A stretch of 26,506 bases of DNA, taken from contig JANTQF010000433.1 of the NCBI GenBank assembly GCA_032988165.1, forward strand, positions 1 to 26,506, given 5' to 3'. Position numbers and translations under genes: made by a program. Under the pieces are notes generated by a model. It had not been told where the DNA came from and made no database searches. It saw only the letters and a program-made list of their open reading frames with translations. Positions 9,640-19,134 of the stretch are shown here, piece by piece; the stretch's first letter is position 1, and the number at the start of each line of letters is the position of its first letter. The DNA comes from Emmonsiellopsis sp. PD_33. Lineage: Eukaryota > Ascomycota > Eurotiomycetes > Onygenales > Ajellomycetaceae.

Positions 9640-11165
9640 GGCGGGGGAGTGAGTGACGGCTGGATATGAAAAGATAAAACAGACGCCAGGGGCTGTCTCT
9701 GGGGTTTGCAGAATGGAGTAAATAGCAATTTATTGACAACGGGTGGATTTGTTTCCTGTTTTTGGTTTGTTATTTTCCCTTCTCCGTCATACATATGTGA
9801 TGGGGAGACTGACGTGGGATAAGTCAATGGGGCATAATAAATATAGAATGGCCGTCACGCTTCCCGAGGTCTAAGTGCCACGAGTCTTATCTAATTAGTT
9901 AGTCCACCGTCTCATAACTCCCTGGGCAGTGTCCGGCAAGGAATTGTCGCCGTCTTCCTCAGCGAATTCTCCCGCAGTCGTCAGGCATAGGGAACGGCCG
10001 GTCGCGTCTGCTTTGGGGCTGTCAGGGCTTAGGGCTAGGCGCCAGGGCTGGGGTTTAGGGCACCGTCTCCCCGTGACCGCATCTTTGTTTCTCCGCCCGA
10101 CTCCTCTCCTCTCCCGAGGCCAACCTCAACGTCCGGTCTCAGTTCCTCCAACTACCAACTACTAACTACGGAGTACCCCACCCCTCCCTCTTCGAGACAC
10201 GTCTTAGACATTGATATGAATAGAAACAGTTTCTCCCCTGTATCGCCTTGCTGCAACCCTACTGCTCTGTTTGGGCCTGAAGCCATGCTTACTAGTATTT
10301 TCCCCTGCCTCCCCAGCGGACGGTCGCTTCAACGTCTTCTCTGTCTTGCTATTGAGACCCAAAAACTGCCCCTTGACAGCTTCGACTACAAGCATTGTCC
10401 GCGCTAACTGCATCATATTCTACTTTTGGCATCTTCAGTATGCGTGGCTGTGGTGGCCGGTGACTGTCCTGGCAAGTCAACGTCGTGGGCGGTTAATTTT
10501 GTCTTCCCCACCAGCCAATCAGTCTGATCCCCCACAGCCTGCATGACAACCCTCCAAGCCCATGCCTGGCATTGGCTCCTTGTCCCCAGCGTTTCGCTCC
10601 CAAGTATCTTGTTCATCGTCTCCGGCATCGATGATTGGCGGCTGCTGCATCACTCACCATGCTCCCTGGTCTCTTCCATGCAAACCTGTGTCTTGTTTCC
10701 CCTGCCATGGCCAATCACCGTCCTTTGATACCCTACGGCCTGGCTTGGGCGGTGGGTTGTGACATCAGCCTCGAATGCACATCCTCCGTCAAGGTGCTGG
10801 GTAACCTACTAATACTATCCAAGGGCCACCGGAACAAGGGCCTTCGTTTCTTCAACTTCACTTTGCCCTGCGCGTGCACATTGATTGTGCCTTTTTTCAC
10901 GGTTTCCTCTTTTTGTTTTCCAGTCCATCCGTTGACCATCGTTTATTGTTGCTTCGTCAACCTGTTGATCGGGTTGTGGGCCTTCTGTTTACCTGCACCA
11001 CCCTCAGCGGATGCCTGAGAATAAAGTATCGCTTTTAATATCCCTCCTGTTACCACCGTTTCTTCAGGTCAACGGATCAGTCGTTCATTCAGTATCAACA
11101 CCATTTTACCCACCTAAACATTATAGAAATTTAGATTTTGCCTGTGCATAGATCTGGTATCTGCC
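9640..11165. promoter_or_regulatory. Divergent promoter region, 1.5 kb
   Basis: This region separates the epimerase (-) from the methyltransferase-domain gene (+). It contains TACGGAGTA at 10167-10175, two TTAGGG units at 10029 and 10055, four CCAAT boxes at 10515-10717, and pyrimidine-rich tracts before 11166. A GATA-type word (TTATCT) lies near 9886. Small open frames such as 10635-11018 are hydrophobic but lack an ATG start at their beginning and any domain, so I do not call them genes. A long 5' leader for the methyltransferase-domain gene is possible. Confidence 0.5.
10515..10717. promoter_or_regulatory. Cluster of four CCAAT boxes
   Basis: CCAATCA occurs at 10515 and 10711, and ATTGG (CCAAT on the other strand) at 10571 and 10634. 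Spacings are roughly 56 to 77 bp. This fits binding by the HAP/CBC complex about 450-650 bp upstream of the methyltransferase-domain gene start. Confidence 0.4.
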
Positions 11166-13976
11166 ATGGCCGATCTCCTCTCAAACACAAAGTCACACAC
11201 TCGGCCGGCCCGAAGTGGATACCTTAATACAATAATCGAGGACAACCGAGAATCGCAGTTTGACAGACAAACGGACCAAGTACACAAACCCGCAAATGCT
11301 GGCAGGCCAGCTTTGGCAAATCCTCCGGTGCCAACTCGTACCAACCGCATTGCATCCCCCGAATCTACAACTTCCTCTTCCTCTGACCACCATTGGCCAA
11401 GACGAAATCCCGATTTCGACGACTACTACGATGCTACCGATGATGACGATGGGAATTCCAGTGATAGCTGCCCGTCGCTTTGCAGTCAGGGTAATAGTGA
11501 CTCGAGCAAGTCCTCAAAGATCTCCAGTATGTCGTCTACTAGTCGAAATAAATACCCCGCGATCGTAATCCCGTCTTCAGCGCACTGGGCGAGCCTGAGT
11601 TCTTACCATAAGAATTCACCTGTTCCACCGACCCCCCCGCCCAAAATACCTGTTTCGCCCGAAGTCCTTTCTCGACTCCCACGGTTCGTTCCTGAAGTCC
11701 ATGCGCCTCCCTCGCTAGATGGCAGTGCTGTTTCCGACCAGCCGTCTACTCTTAGTGCACCGCGAACCCCAGAGCTAGAACCGGTGTCTGACATAGACTG
11801 GGATGCGCAGTATTTGCGTGTTCGTACGGGCTCTGGTATGAATGGGGACACCGATTCACCAAATAGTGCAACCATGAGCCCCCAGGTTGAGATTGAAATG
11901 GACAATCCCCAAGACTGGAGCCATGTCCTCGGGCGATTTCCTCGTATTTCTGTGGACGAATTGCCAAACAGCCATTCACCTATCTCTGTAACCTTGGAAA
12001 GTGGTGCCGGCCCATCAACAAAAGGGACAGATAGTGGGGTAGAGCTTCCTACAAATGCTCTTGCCACGCTTCAACATATCGAGCTGGACCCCACCAGTGA
12101 CAGCAATTCTGATGTCCCCGAGATGAGCCAAATTGCCGAAATGCAGCAGATCCAAATTTATCCCAGTCGCCCAAGAAGCATGAATGCCACGATCCCCTCA
12201 TCGGCTGGTTCGAACCCGTTTACCCCCCTCAGCATCCCTTCGCCGGGCGGCTTCTTTTCATCTCTTGGAGGCGAGGCACGGCACACCTGGTGCATCAACA
12301 CTGTTCCGTTGCCTTCGTCTGCTATCGCAGAAAATTTTTATAATTGCCCCTGGAAGCAACCTGTCATCCCTGACGGGTCGTCTACGGCGAATTATGGACT
12401 GGGATACAGCAAATCGTCCACTAAAAACGGCCGCTATCGTGCGATTCTAGGAAATACCGTCAAATCCGACAGGAATTCTATTATCGACGAGTACGACGAA
12501 CTTTACGATCAGGAACTAAAATTCCAAGCCTCTGTAAATATCGATCGCACGAGCATTTGGCTTGCGGCTCAGACAACCTACTTGGCAGCTCTACGCGAGA
12601 CAAACCCAGTCAACAAAGTCGAAGGATCCCCGACAATTATTCTGGGGGGCAGTTTAGAAGATACTTCCGCACTCCCGACTAGAACAACATCGGTTAAACT
12701 TCTTGCCCCAATTCTTGAAGATGGCACGGCCCTACCTTCTCCGCACATTGCCGAGAGCAACTATTTGTTTTATCGGGGATTCCAACGCCTAGCACGAAAG
12801 AGTCGTCTGAGCGATACCTTTCTCCATAGTAATCTGCGATTTGAAGTGCTCCAAGTGAACCGAGTCAGCTTCATGGACAAGCATGTTGATCAGCTTGTTG
12901 GGAAATACGCCTTGAACGCCCCCGTTCGGCCTCCTTACCGGGGTCCCTTCTCCCAAGCTCCTCGAAACTCCACCGTGCCCCAGATTCTTGCGGACCAGGC
13001 CAAATTCTCGAAGTTGGAGAAGGAACAGGATGCGACCCACCAGTTATATAGCTCTTTGTGGGCTGTCGAAGCGTTAAAATTCCTGAAGGGTGGACGCTTG
13101 CTTCCTGCTCCTGCAACTAAACGGCTGGCTCAAGCTAAAGCTCCCCTAGGATCGTCAGAAAGTGCTGGTAGCCGTCGGGTCCGCGTGCTTGATCTAGGCG
13201 GTCATCCAAGTTGTGATTGGGCATGGCTTGTTGCCAATGATCACCGCAACGTCAAAGTCTATACGGTGATAACTAAACAGCAGGTTGTGAATCCAGGAAT
13301 GAAGGGCCCGTCAAACCACCGCCAAGTTTCTGTTCCTCAGGTTTGGCGGCTCCCATTCCGCGATAACCAGTTCGACGTCATTTCTTCCCGGACATTCCAC
13401 GCGTTACTGAAAGCGGAACGCCCGTACGGGGAAGAGGAGGACGAGTATGACTTGTGTTTGAAAGAATGTTTCCGCTGCCTCAAGCCAGGCGGCATTCTTG
13501 AATTTTTCGTCATGGATTCCGAGATCAGCCGTGCTGGGCCTTATGGGGCGGCTGTGTCGGTGGAGTTTGGGTTCAATCTCAAAACACGGGGCTATGACCC
13601 AGCCCCCACCAAGTCGTTTATGAGCCGGCTACAAAAGGCCTATTTTGTTGGCACCAAGAGAGCTTGGATGTTTTTACCTTTGGGTGCCGGGCCCTCGGCT
13701 TCCCAGCCGTCACAACACCAGCCGAATAAGCCAGACGAAGTTGGCGAAACAATGGGGAGTACGGCTAGCGTCGCCAGCACTACTGGGCTTCTTGGTGGGT
13801 GGATGTGGGAGCAATGGATGCTGAAGCTTCAGATGGAGATGGGCCGTGAGAGGGGAAAGCTGTTGGAAGAGATCCCTGGTGTTTATGCCGAGGGTCAGAA
13901 ATCTGGAGCGGGATGGAAATGTTTGAATGGATGGGCGATGAAGCCAAAAAATTGCCGCCGTGATTTGCGTCGCTAG
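11166..13976 (+). CDS. Large protein with C-terminal SAM-dependent methyltransferase domain
   Basis: A single exon of 936 residues starts at the first ATG in a favourable context (GCCATGGCC). Residues 1 to about 400 are low-complexity and S/P/D-rich, with an acidic patch DDYYDATDDDDGNSSDS near residue 85, and are probably disordered. Residues about 410-640 are more ordered, with helices around the DRTSIWLAAQTTYL segment. A class I methyltransferase core follows: motif I VRVLDLGG at 672-679, motif II-like NVKVYTV, an LPFRDNQFDVISSR strand (motif IV position), and LKPGGILEFFVMD from 772. The glycine loop is degenerate (GGHPSCDW). The tail contains a helix GGWMWEQWMLKLQMEMG. The substrate cannot be read from sequence. 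Similar multi-domain proteins exist across filamentous fungi as uncharacterised methyltransferases. Confidence 0.85.
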   Translation: MADLLSNTKSHTRPARSGYLNTIIEDNRESQFDRQTDQVHKPANAGRPALANPPVPTRTNRIASPESTTSSSSDHHWPRRNPDFDDYYDATDDDDGNSSDSCPSLCSQGNSDSSKSSKISSMSSTSRNKYPAIVIPSSAHWASLSSYHKNSPVPPTPPPKIPVSPEVLSRLPRFVPEVHAPPSLDGSAVSDQPSTLSAPRTPELEPVSDIDWDAQYLRVRTGSGMNGDTDSPNSATMSPQVEIEMDNPQDWSHVLGRFPRISVDELPNSHSPISVTLESGAGPSTKGTDSGVELPTNALATLQHIELDPTSDSNSDVPEMSQIAEMQQIQIYPSRPRSMNATIPSSAGSNPFTPLSIPSPGGFFSSLGGEARHTWCINTVPLPSSAIAENFYNCPWKQPVIPDGSSTANYGLGYSKSSTKNGRYRAILGNTVKSDRNSIIDEYDELYDQELKFQASVNIDRTSIWLAAQTTYLAALRETNPVNKVEGSPTIILGGSLEDTSALPTRTTSVKLLAPILEDGTALPSPHIAESNYLFYRGFQRLARKSRLSDTFLHSNLRFEVLQVNRVSFMDKHVDQLVGKYALNAPVRPPYRGPFSQAPRNSTVPQILADQAKFSKLEKEQDATHQLYSSLWAVEALKFLKGGRLLPAPATKRLAQAKAPLGSSESAGSRRVRVLDLGGHPSCDWAWLVANDHRNVKVYTVITKQQVVNPGMKGPSNHRQVSVPQVWRLPFRDNQFDVISSRTFHALLKAERPYGEEEDEYDLCLKECFRCLKPGGILEFFVMDSEISRAGPYGAAVSVEFGFNLKTRGYDPAPTKSFMSRLQKAYFVGTKRAWMFLPLGAGPSASQPSQHQPNKPDEVGETMGSTASVASTTGLLGGWMWEQWMLKLQMEMGRERGKLLEEIPGVYAEGQKSGAGWKCLNGWAMKPKNCRRDLRR

Positions 13977-14555
13977 TTGTTCCTACTGCCTCTTTTTGCT
14001 TTGACACCCCCGACGTTCGTTTCCCCCATGTTGTTTTACTTGGTTCCCAGTCGCGGCTGCATTCTCTGATTTCTGATTTCCGATACCTGATTCTCTGCTC
14101 CAGTCCATGCCTTTTGATATTGTCGTTTAAATTGTGCAGCATCCCATTTGTTTGGATCCCATTCGCTATTTTCCTTGATGTAGATGTCAACCTCTTCTCC
14201 CTTTGATATAAATGTATGACGGGTGGTGCTAACCACACGAAACCCACTATAATGTATTATATATGGAGATTTAGTTACTATGAAGTCGAGCAATCGTCCT
14301 GATAAAATAGATATTATAGGATAAGCTGACTAAGCCGCAACGAAAACCATCACGTGATCCTCGTTGCTGGGTGACGAAATTCCAACCACAAGCTCAAGCC
14401 AATGCAGCTCCAGATTACAGAACCAGTTCCCCTCGCTCGTCTCACTATACACGTCTTTACTTCAAGGGGACTGAAAGGGGAAATGCGATAGCGATCCCCA
14501 TTGTTCCAAGGCTCACCGCAACGCCGTCCATCTCCCGCTTAAACGAATCGCAACC
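13977..14555. promoter_or_regulatory. Intergenic region upstream of LSM2
   Basis: The 579 bases hold the 3' end of the methyltransferase-domain gene and the LSM2 promoter. ATCACGTGAT, a 10-bp palindrome with a CACGTG core, is at 14349-14358, about 200 bp before the LSM2 start. An AT-rich patch lies at about 14250-14330. Minus-strand open frames here have no recognisable domain. Confidence 0.5.
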
Positions 14556-15098
14556 ATGCTTTTCTTCAGGTAATCCATACACCACTGCCCACCCAACCTT
14601 TACTTCCCCCGCGCCTCGCTTCTCCCGGCGCCTCCAATGCTAATCGATTGTCTGCTACCCACAGTTTCTTCAAGACCCTTACGAATCATACTGTGACGAT
14701 CGAGCTTAAAAATGACATTCGAATCCGCGGCACCTTGAAAAGCGTGGACCAGTACTTGAATATCAAACTGGATGATATCGAAGTCCTCGACTTGGACCAA
14801 TACCCCCATCTTTCTAGCGTCAAGAATATATTTGTTCGAGGCAGTGTGGTCCGGTATATTGTCCTGCCACAGGCAGAGGTTGATCGGGGCTTGTTGGAGG
14901 ATGCGACAAGGAGAGGTTAGTGATTCATAGATTCCAACTTGTGGCCTGTTCCCTGGGATTCCATGGCTGGTTATCTGTACCTACCGGAAGACCAGCCAAG
15001 TGCTGCGCAATACCTCGTGCCTCCCATGTTGTTCAAGAAAAGAAGCTGACGTGTTATTCCGTGCAGAAGCCGCCAACCAAGCCAACAAGGCTCGATGA
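14556..15098 (+). CDS. LSM2: U6 snRNA-associated Sm-like protein LSm2
   Basis: Three exons (14556-14569, 14665-14915, 15067-15098) give 98 residues. Exon 1 codes only MLFF plus two bases of the next codon; splicing yields MLFFSFFKTLTNHTVTIELKN, the typical LSm2 N-terminus. The last exon adds EAANQANKAR. Introns are 95 and 151 bp. The Sm1 region includes IELKNDIRIRGTLKSVDQYLN and KLDDIE; the Sm2 region includes VKNIFVRGSVVRYIVLP. LSm2 is a subunit of the nuclear LSm2-8 ring, which binds the U6 snRNA 3' end, and of the cytoplasmic LSm1-7 ring in mRNA decay. Without the micro-exon the protein would lack its start, so automated callers may miss exon 1. Confidence 0.96.
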
Positions 15099-15880
15099 GA
15101 ACCTGCCTTTATAGACCAAACCATTTTGCGACGTTAACTCTGAAATGACACTACTGACGACTTGAATTTGATTGTGGGTCACCGCCTTACAAGGCCCGTA
15201 ATTGCCCGTCTGTTGAGCAAGATATGCAGCCTCGGGAAGAATTGTGATGGCATGCTAATATGGGGTTCTGATGAGACGAGGAGATGTGAGGGCCGGAATA
15301 GTTCGAGGCATTTTAATGACTGGTGAATGCCGATCCGTTGTTTTTTGGCCAAAAAGACATGATTGCCCGCTACGAATCCTCTACATGTAGGCTCTTGGAG
15401 GGCAAACAAATGAAATGAAATCAATTTATAGCTTCTGCCATCTAATGCTCCTATCCAAACTCGTGCCGATAGCTCCTAGTCGTTCAAGAGCAAGGTAGAA
15501 AACACTATATGGCCAACAATCCCCGACAGATGGACTCTGATACGGACTCCCTACTAGTATCTACTGCATTCGCCCTTGATGTAGGGCGGCCATAAGCGGG
15601 TTTTTGCTGCAATGAAGGCACGTGATCTCGCGTTTTGGTCCACGGGCGTCACGTTATTTCGTCGTGTCTGGAAGGTTGCCTCAACGCCTGAATTTTGGAT
15701 ATCAACCCCGGGCGGTAGCTCTAGCTGTACGCCTCGCCGCCAGTGCTGGTACACGAATCCAGCGTCTCCAAGCTGATAACCATACTGAATCCCGCCCCTC
15801 CTGAATGCCTCCCGCCTCTCGCGCCAACCTCATCGTTCCACGTGCGTGGGCGTGAGTCTGCCCCCAAGGCCGTCTTGCCG
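15099..15880. promoter_or_regulatory. Intergenic region before the PSO2-like gene
   Basis: This holds the LSM2 3' end and the PSO2 promoter. CACGTG occurs at 15619-15624 and 15839-15844; the second is only about 40 bases before the start codon. The reading frame of the PSO2 gene is open back to 15743 but has no ATG before 15881. I see no additional gene. Confidence 0.55.
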
Positions 15881-18457
15881 ATGATGGCTTCATCTTCTCC
15901 ATATTTCAACAAGAACAGCCGGGGCGGGAGTCGTCCCGCCTCCCGCACCTCACAGAGTTTCCCGAAGCGCAACGGGTCGAAACGAAACGCTAGCATCCTG
16001 AACTTCTTCAAAAAATCGGAGCACCCCCCCAAATCGTCGCAGAATCGTATAACCGATTATATTACCAAACCGAGCAATGATAAGGGGAAAGACGCTGGCC
16101 GCAATGATGGGAACGTCGCGGATAGCTTATTTCTGGCGGATGACAGCAGTGTGCCAGCGTTAGATACCGGAAAGTCTCAGGATACCTGGAGGGAGAGGTC
16201 GGCTTCACCGACGGACCTCTGGCCCAATTCTATGGTTGAGGATCCAACCGGGGGAGTGGTGGATGAAGAAAGATATAATGAAAACGGAAACTCCGGTCAA
16301 AAGAGGCGAAAAGTTCAGGTATCAACCGACACAATAGGAACTTCGGAAACGCCGAATCATGATTTTGCCGAAACACCTGGGTCGGCTCGGCTGCATAAGA
16401 ACCTATCGTACGGTGCGGTTTCTACATCTAGTATGAAACGAATTGGTCCTTTTGTCGATGAATCGGATAGCGAGGATGACCACCGTCCCGCAAGCCGCAC
16501 AGAGCCTCACTCCCCTGTCTCAAATATACAGGCAGACCGCTGGATTAGAACCCATCCTCATCCCCCCCCGGAGGACAATGAAAATGAAGCAGATCATTTG
16601 ATGATTGGGCAAGACACCGACTCGTGTGAACAGCAAACGAATCACTACGAGGAATCAAGCGAGCTGTATCTTGGGAGCAAAACTAAACGTGATGACGACC
16701 CAGACTTGATAGCAGCCGAACTTAGTGACGCGGAATCATTTTCGAACGAGAATATGCTTTGCCCTATATGCGGAGAAAGCCTCACTCATATTACGGAACG
16801 TGTAAGTACTACAAAACATAACATATTTTCAATTCTAACTATTGGATAGGAAGCGTCCCTTCATGTAAATAATTGTTTGGATGGAAATGCTGTCATTCCC
16901 TCTGGGAAACAACTGCCCTGTCTACAATCTGAGTCTCATATTCCCATTTCAAATTTCACAAAAACGAACGTTCCGCGTCCTGGACAAAAGAACCCATTCA
17001 CTTTGGGATCGACGGAGCTGGCAACTTCGGCATTCTCCAAAATAATGTCTGGGAATGCTGAAGATTCTGCTTGGGCAGCTGCAGCCGCAAAAGAGGAAGC
17101 TTCTAGGGGGAAACAATCTTACGAACGTACATGCCCATTCTATAAAATCCTCCCCGGATTTTCTATCTGCGTGGATGCCTTTAGGTATGGCGCCGTTGAA
17201 GGCTGCAGCGCGTACTTTCTGAGCCATTTCCATAGTGACCATTACATTGGTCTGACATCTTCATGGCGCCATGGTCAGATCTACTGTAGCCGTGTCACGG
17301 GGAACCTAGTACGCCAGCAACTCAAGGTGGACCCTAGATGGATCACGGACATTGAATTCGACAAGACCTTTGACATTCCGGAGACGGGTGGTGTCAAGGT
17401 GACCATGCTCCCAGCCAACCACTGCCCGGGTAGTTCGTTATTTTTATTCGAGAAATTCATTGGCAACGGACCTAACCCCAAAACCCAGCGCATTCTTCAT
17501 TGTGGCGACTTTCGCGCATGTCCCGCCCATGTTCAGCACTCCCTACTTCGACCGGACACCGTTGACTCCTTGACGGGAACACTTAGGCAACAAAGAATCG
17601 ACGTCTGCTACCTAGATACCACATACCTTAACCCAAAATATGCCTTCCCAGCTCAGGCGGACGTTGTAAGCGCATGTGCTGACATATGTGAAAGCCTAAA
17701 TAACCCCCAACCTGCGGATTCCGGCCGATTATCTAGGGGTTCAAAGGCAGACACTTCAAGAGGCATGGCAGATTTTGTCTCCAAAATGTCGGTGCCACCT
17801 AGTCGGCCAAAAAATACATCTCAAAATCCCAGCGGCAGTTTACTTGTCGTTATTGGAACTTATAGCATTGGAAAGGAGCGACTATGTGTTGCAATCGCCC
17901 GTGCTTTGAATTCCAAAATTTACGCTCCAGCGGCAAAACAGCGGATATGTGCCTGTCTGGAAGATGAGGAACTTTCTGCCATGCTTACAGACAACCCACT
18001 GAATGCCCAGGTTCACATGCAGACACTGATGGAAGTGCGGGCTGAGACTCTGTATGATTATATGGTTTCGTTTAAACCGCGGTTTTCTCGAGTTGTTGGA
18101 TTCCGGCCTACTGGCTGGAATTACCGCCCGCCCGCCGGCAGGATGTCGGACAGCCCTCCAGTGTCTGCAGTTTTATATTCGGATTCCTGGCAGCCTCGCT
18201 TCTCGGTCCGGGACCTTGTGCCACAGCGTGGGAGTAACCGGGAGAGCACATACTACGCGGTACCTTATAGCGAACATAGTTCGTTCCGGGAATTGACGAT
18301 GTTTTGTTGTGCCTTGCGGATAGGAAAGATAATCCCTACAGTTAATGTGGGGAGCAAAAAGAGCCGCGAGAGGATGAAGCTGTGGGTAGAAAGATGGGAG
18401 GCGGAGAAAAGGAAGAAGGGCCTATTCAAGGTCGAGGCGAAGGCAGCTCGATGGTAA
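15881..18457 (+). CDS. PSO2: Pso2/Snm1-type DNA crosslink repair nuclease (metallo-beta-lactamase/beta-CASP)
   Basis: Two exons (15881-16801, 16850-18457) give 842 residues; the 48-bp intron starts GTAAGT, has CTAAC near its end and is phase 0. The family is a 5' nuclease acting in repair of interstrand crosslinks. Order of elements: basic patch KRNGSKR at 29-35; two PCNA-binding-like motifs, NASILNFF (36-43) and QNRITDYI (54-61); a disordered acidic region; a UBZ4-type finger C294-x2-C297-x14-H312-x3-C316, split by the intron; then the nuclease core with HFHSDH at 433-438, ANHCPGS, HCGDFR, LDTTYL and, near the C-terminus, PYSEHSS from the DRMBL part. A low-complexity insert (roughly NPQPADSGRLSRGSK onward) lies between core blocks. 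The ATG pair at 15881/15884 is the first available. Longer than the yeast protein, mostly in linkers. Confidence 0.93.
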
Positions 18458-19134
18458 TCAATTTGGATGGTATCTTGGATTTGACGATCACTTTACCTGT
18501 GCTGTCTACACCACTTTGCAAAGCATTTGGCCGTGCGGCCTGTATATAAGGACCAAGATTTTGGATAGATATGCGTGTTTAAAAGCAGTCTGCGATGCCC
18601 GCCTTTTTCTGCCAAGTCGCGTCTCCCGAGTTTGATATCCGAAAGTCCATCCAGGTCACGTGCCGGCAGCTGTTCGGGCTCCCGATCCCCCACATTGAAA
18701 GAAGGTTGCGGAAATTGCGGGGAGACATGGATTCGGGGCTGACATCGGCAAATAGGAGGCGGCTGTCTGGGGTCCGTTGATTTGCTCTCCTGAATCGCGG
18801 TCGAGTTTCTGTATAGATTCTGCGTTGCCGATTCTTCATCCTTCGCAAAAACCAGTAGCCGAACCCAACCGGCGCTTTCTGGGTCGGTTATCGCCTACAA
18901 CATTTTTTTCCCTCTACGTCACCATTCTTAGCTCCCAGCAATACGATTGATAAAAGGTCTGGTATTTCCGGTGTCTGTTATAGACCACCTCCAGTCGTTA
19001 TTCAACCAATTTTTTCTCAAAATTCCCGAGGACATGAAACTGCAGCGGCGGTGAACGGTACAATCCCGAGGTTGAATGCTCGCTGCATCGTTTCTGCAGC
19101 AGGATACATATTTCTCCCATTGAGCTCAGCAGCC
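18458..19134. promoter_or_regulatory. Intergenic region and leader of the CYP53 gene
   Basis: CACGTG is present at 18657-18662. A short upstream open frame of six codons (ATG at 19034, stop at 19052-19054) lies 80 bases before the P450 start and could lower translation. A plus-strand frame at 18595-18780 starts with ATG but has no recognisable domain. Pyrimidine-rich stretches occur near 18885-18930. Confidence 0.5.

Noticed and set aside
10635..11018. Hydrophobic 127-codon open frame upstream of the methyltransferase-domain gene
   Set aside because: It begins with TTG rather than ATG, has no recognisable family, and lies in the promoter/leader region. The hydrophobicity follows from pyrimidine-rich DNA.
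15743..15880. Upstream extension of the PSO2 frame
   Set aside because: The frame is open but contains no ATG before 15881; the upstream start would be GTG.
19051..19134. Upstream extension of the CYP53 frame
   Set aside because: It starts with GTG, and the ATG at 19135 gives the expected membrane anchor and family length.
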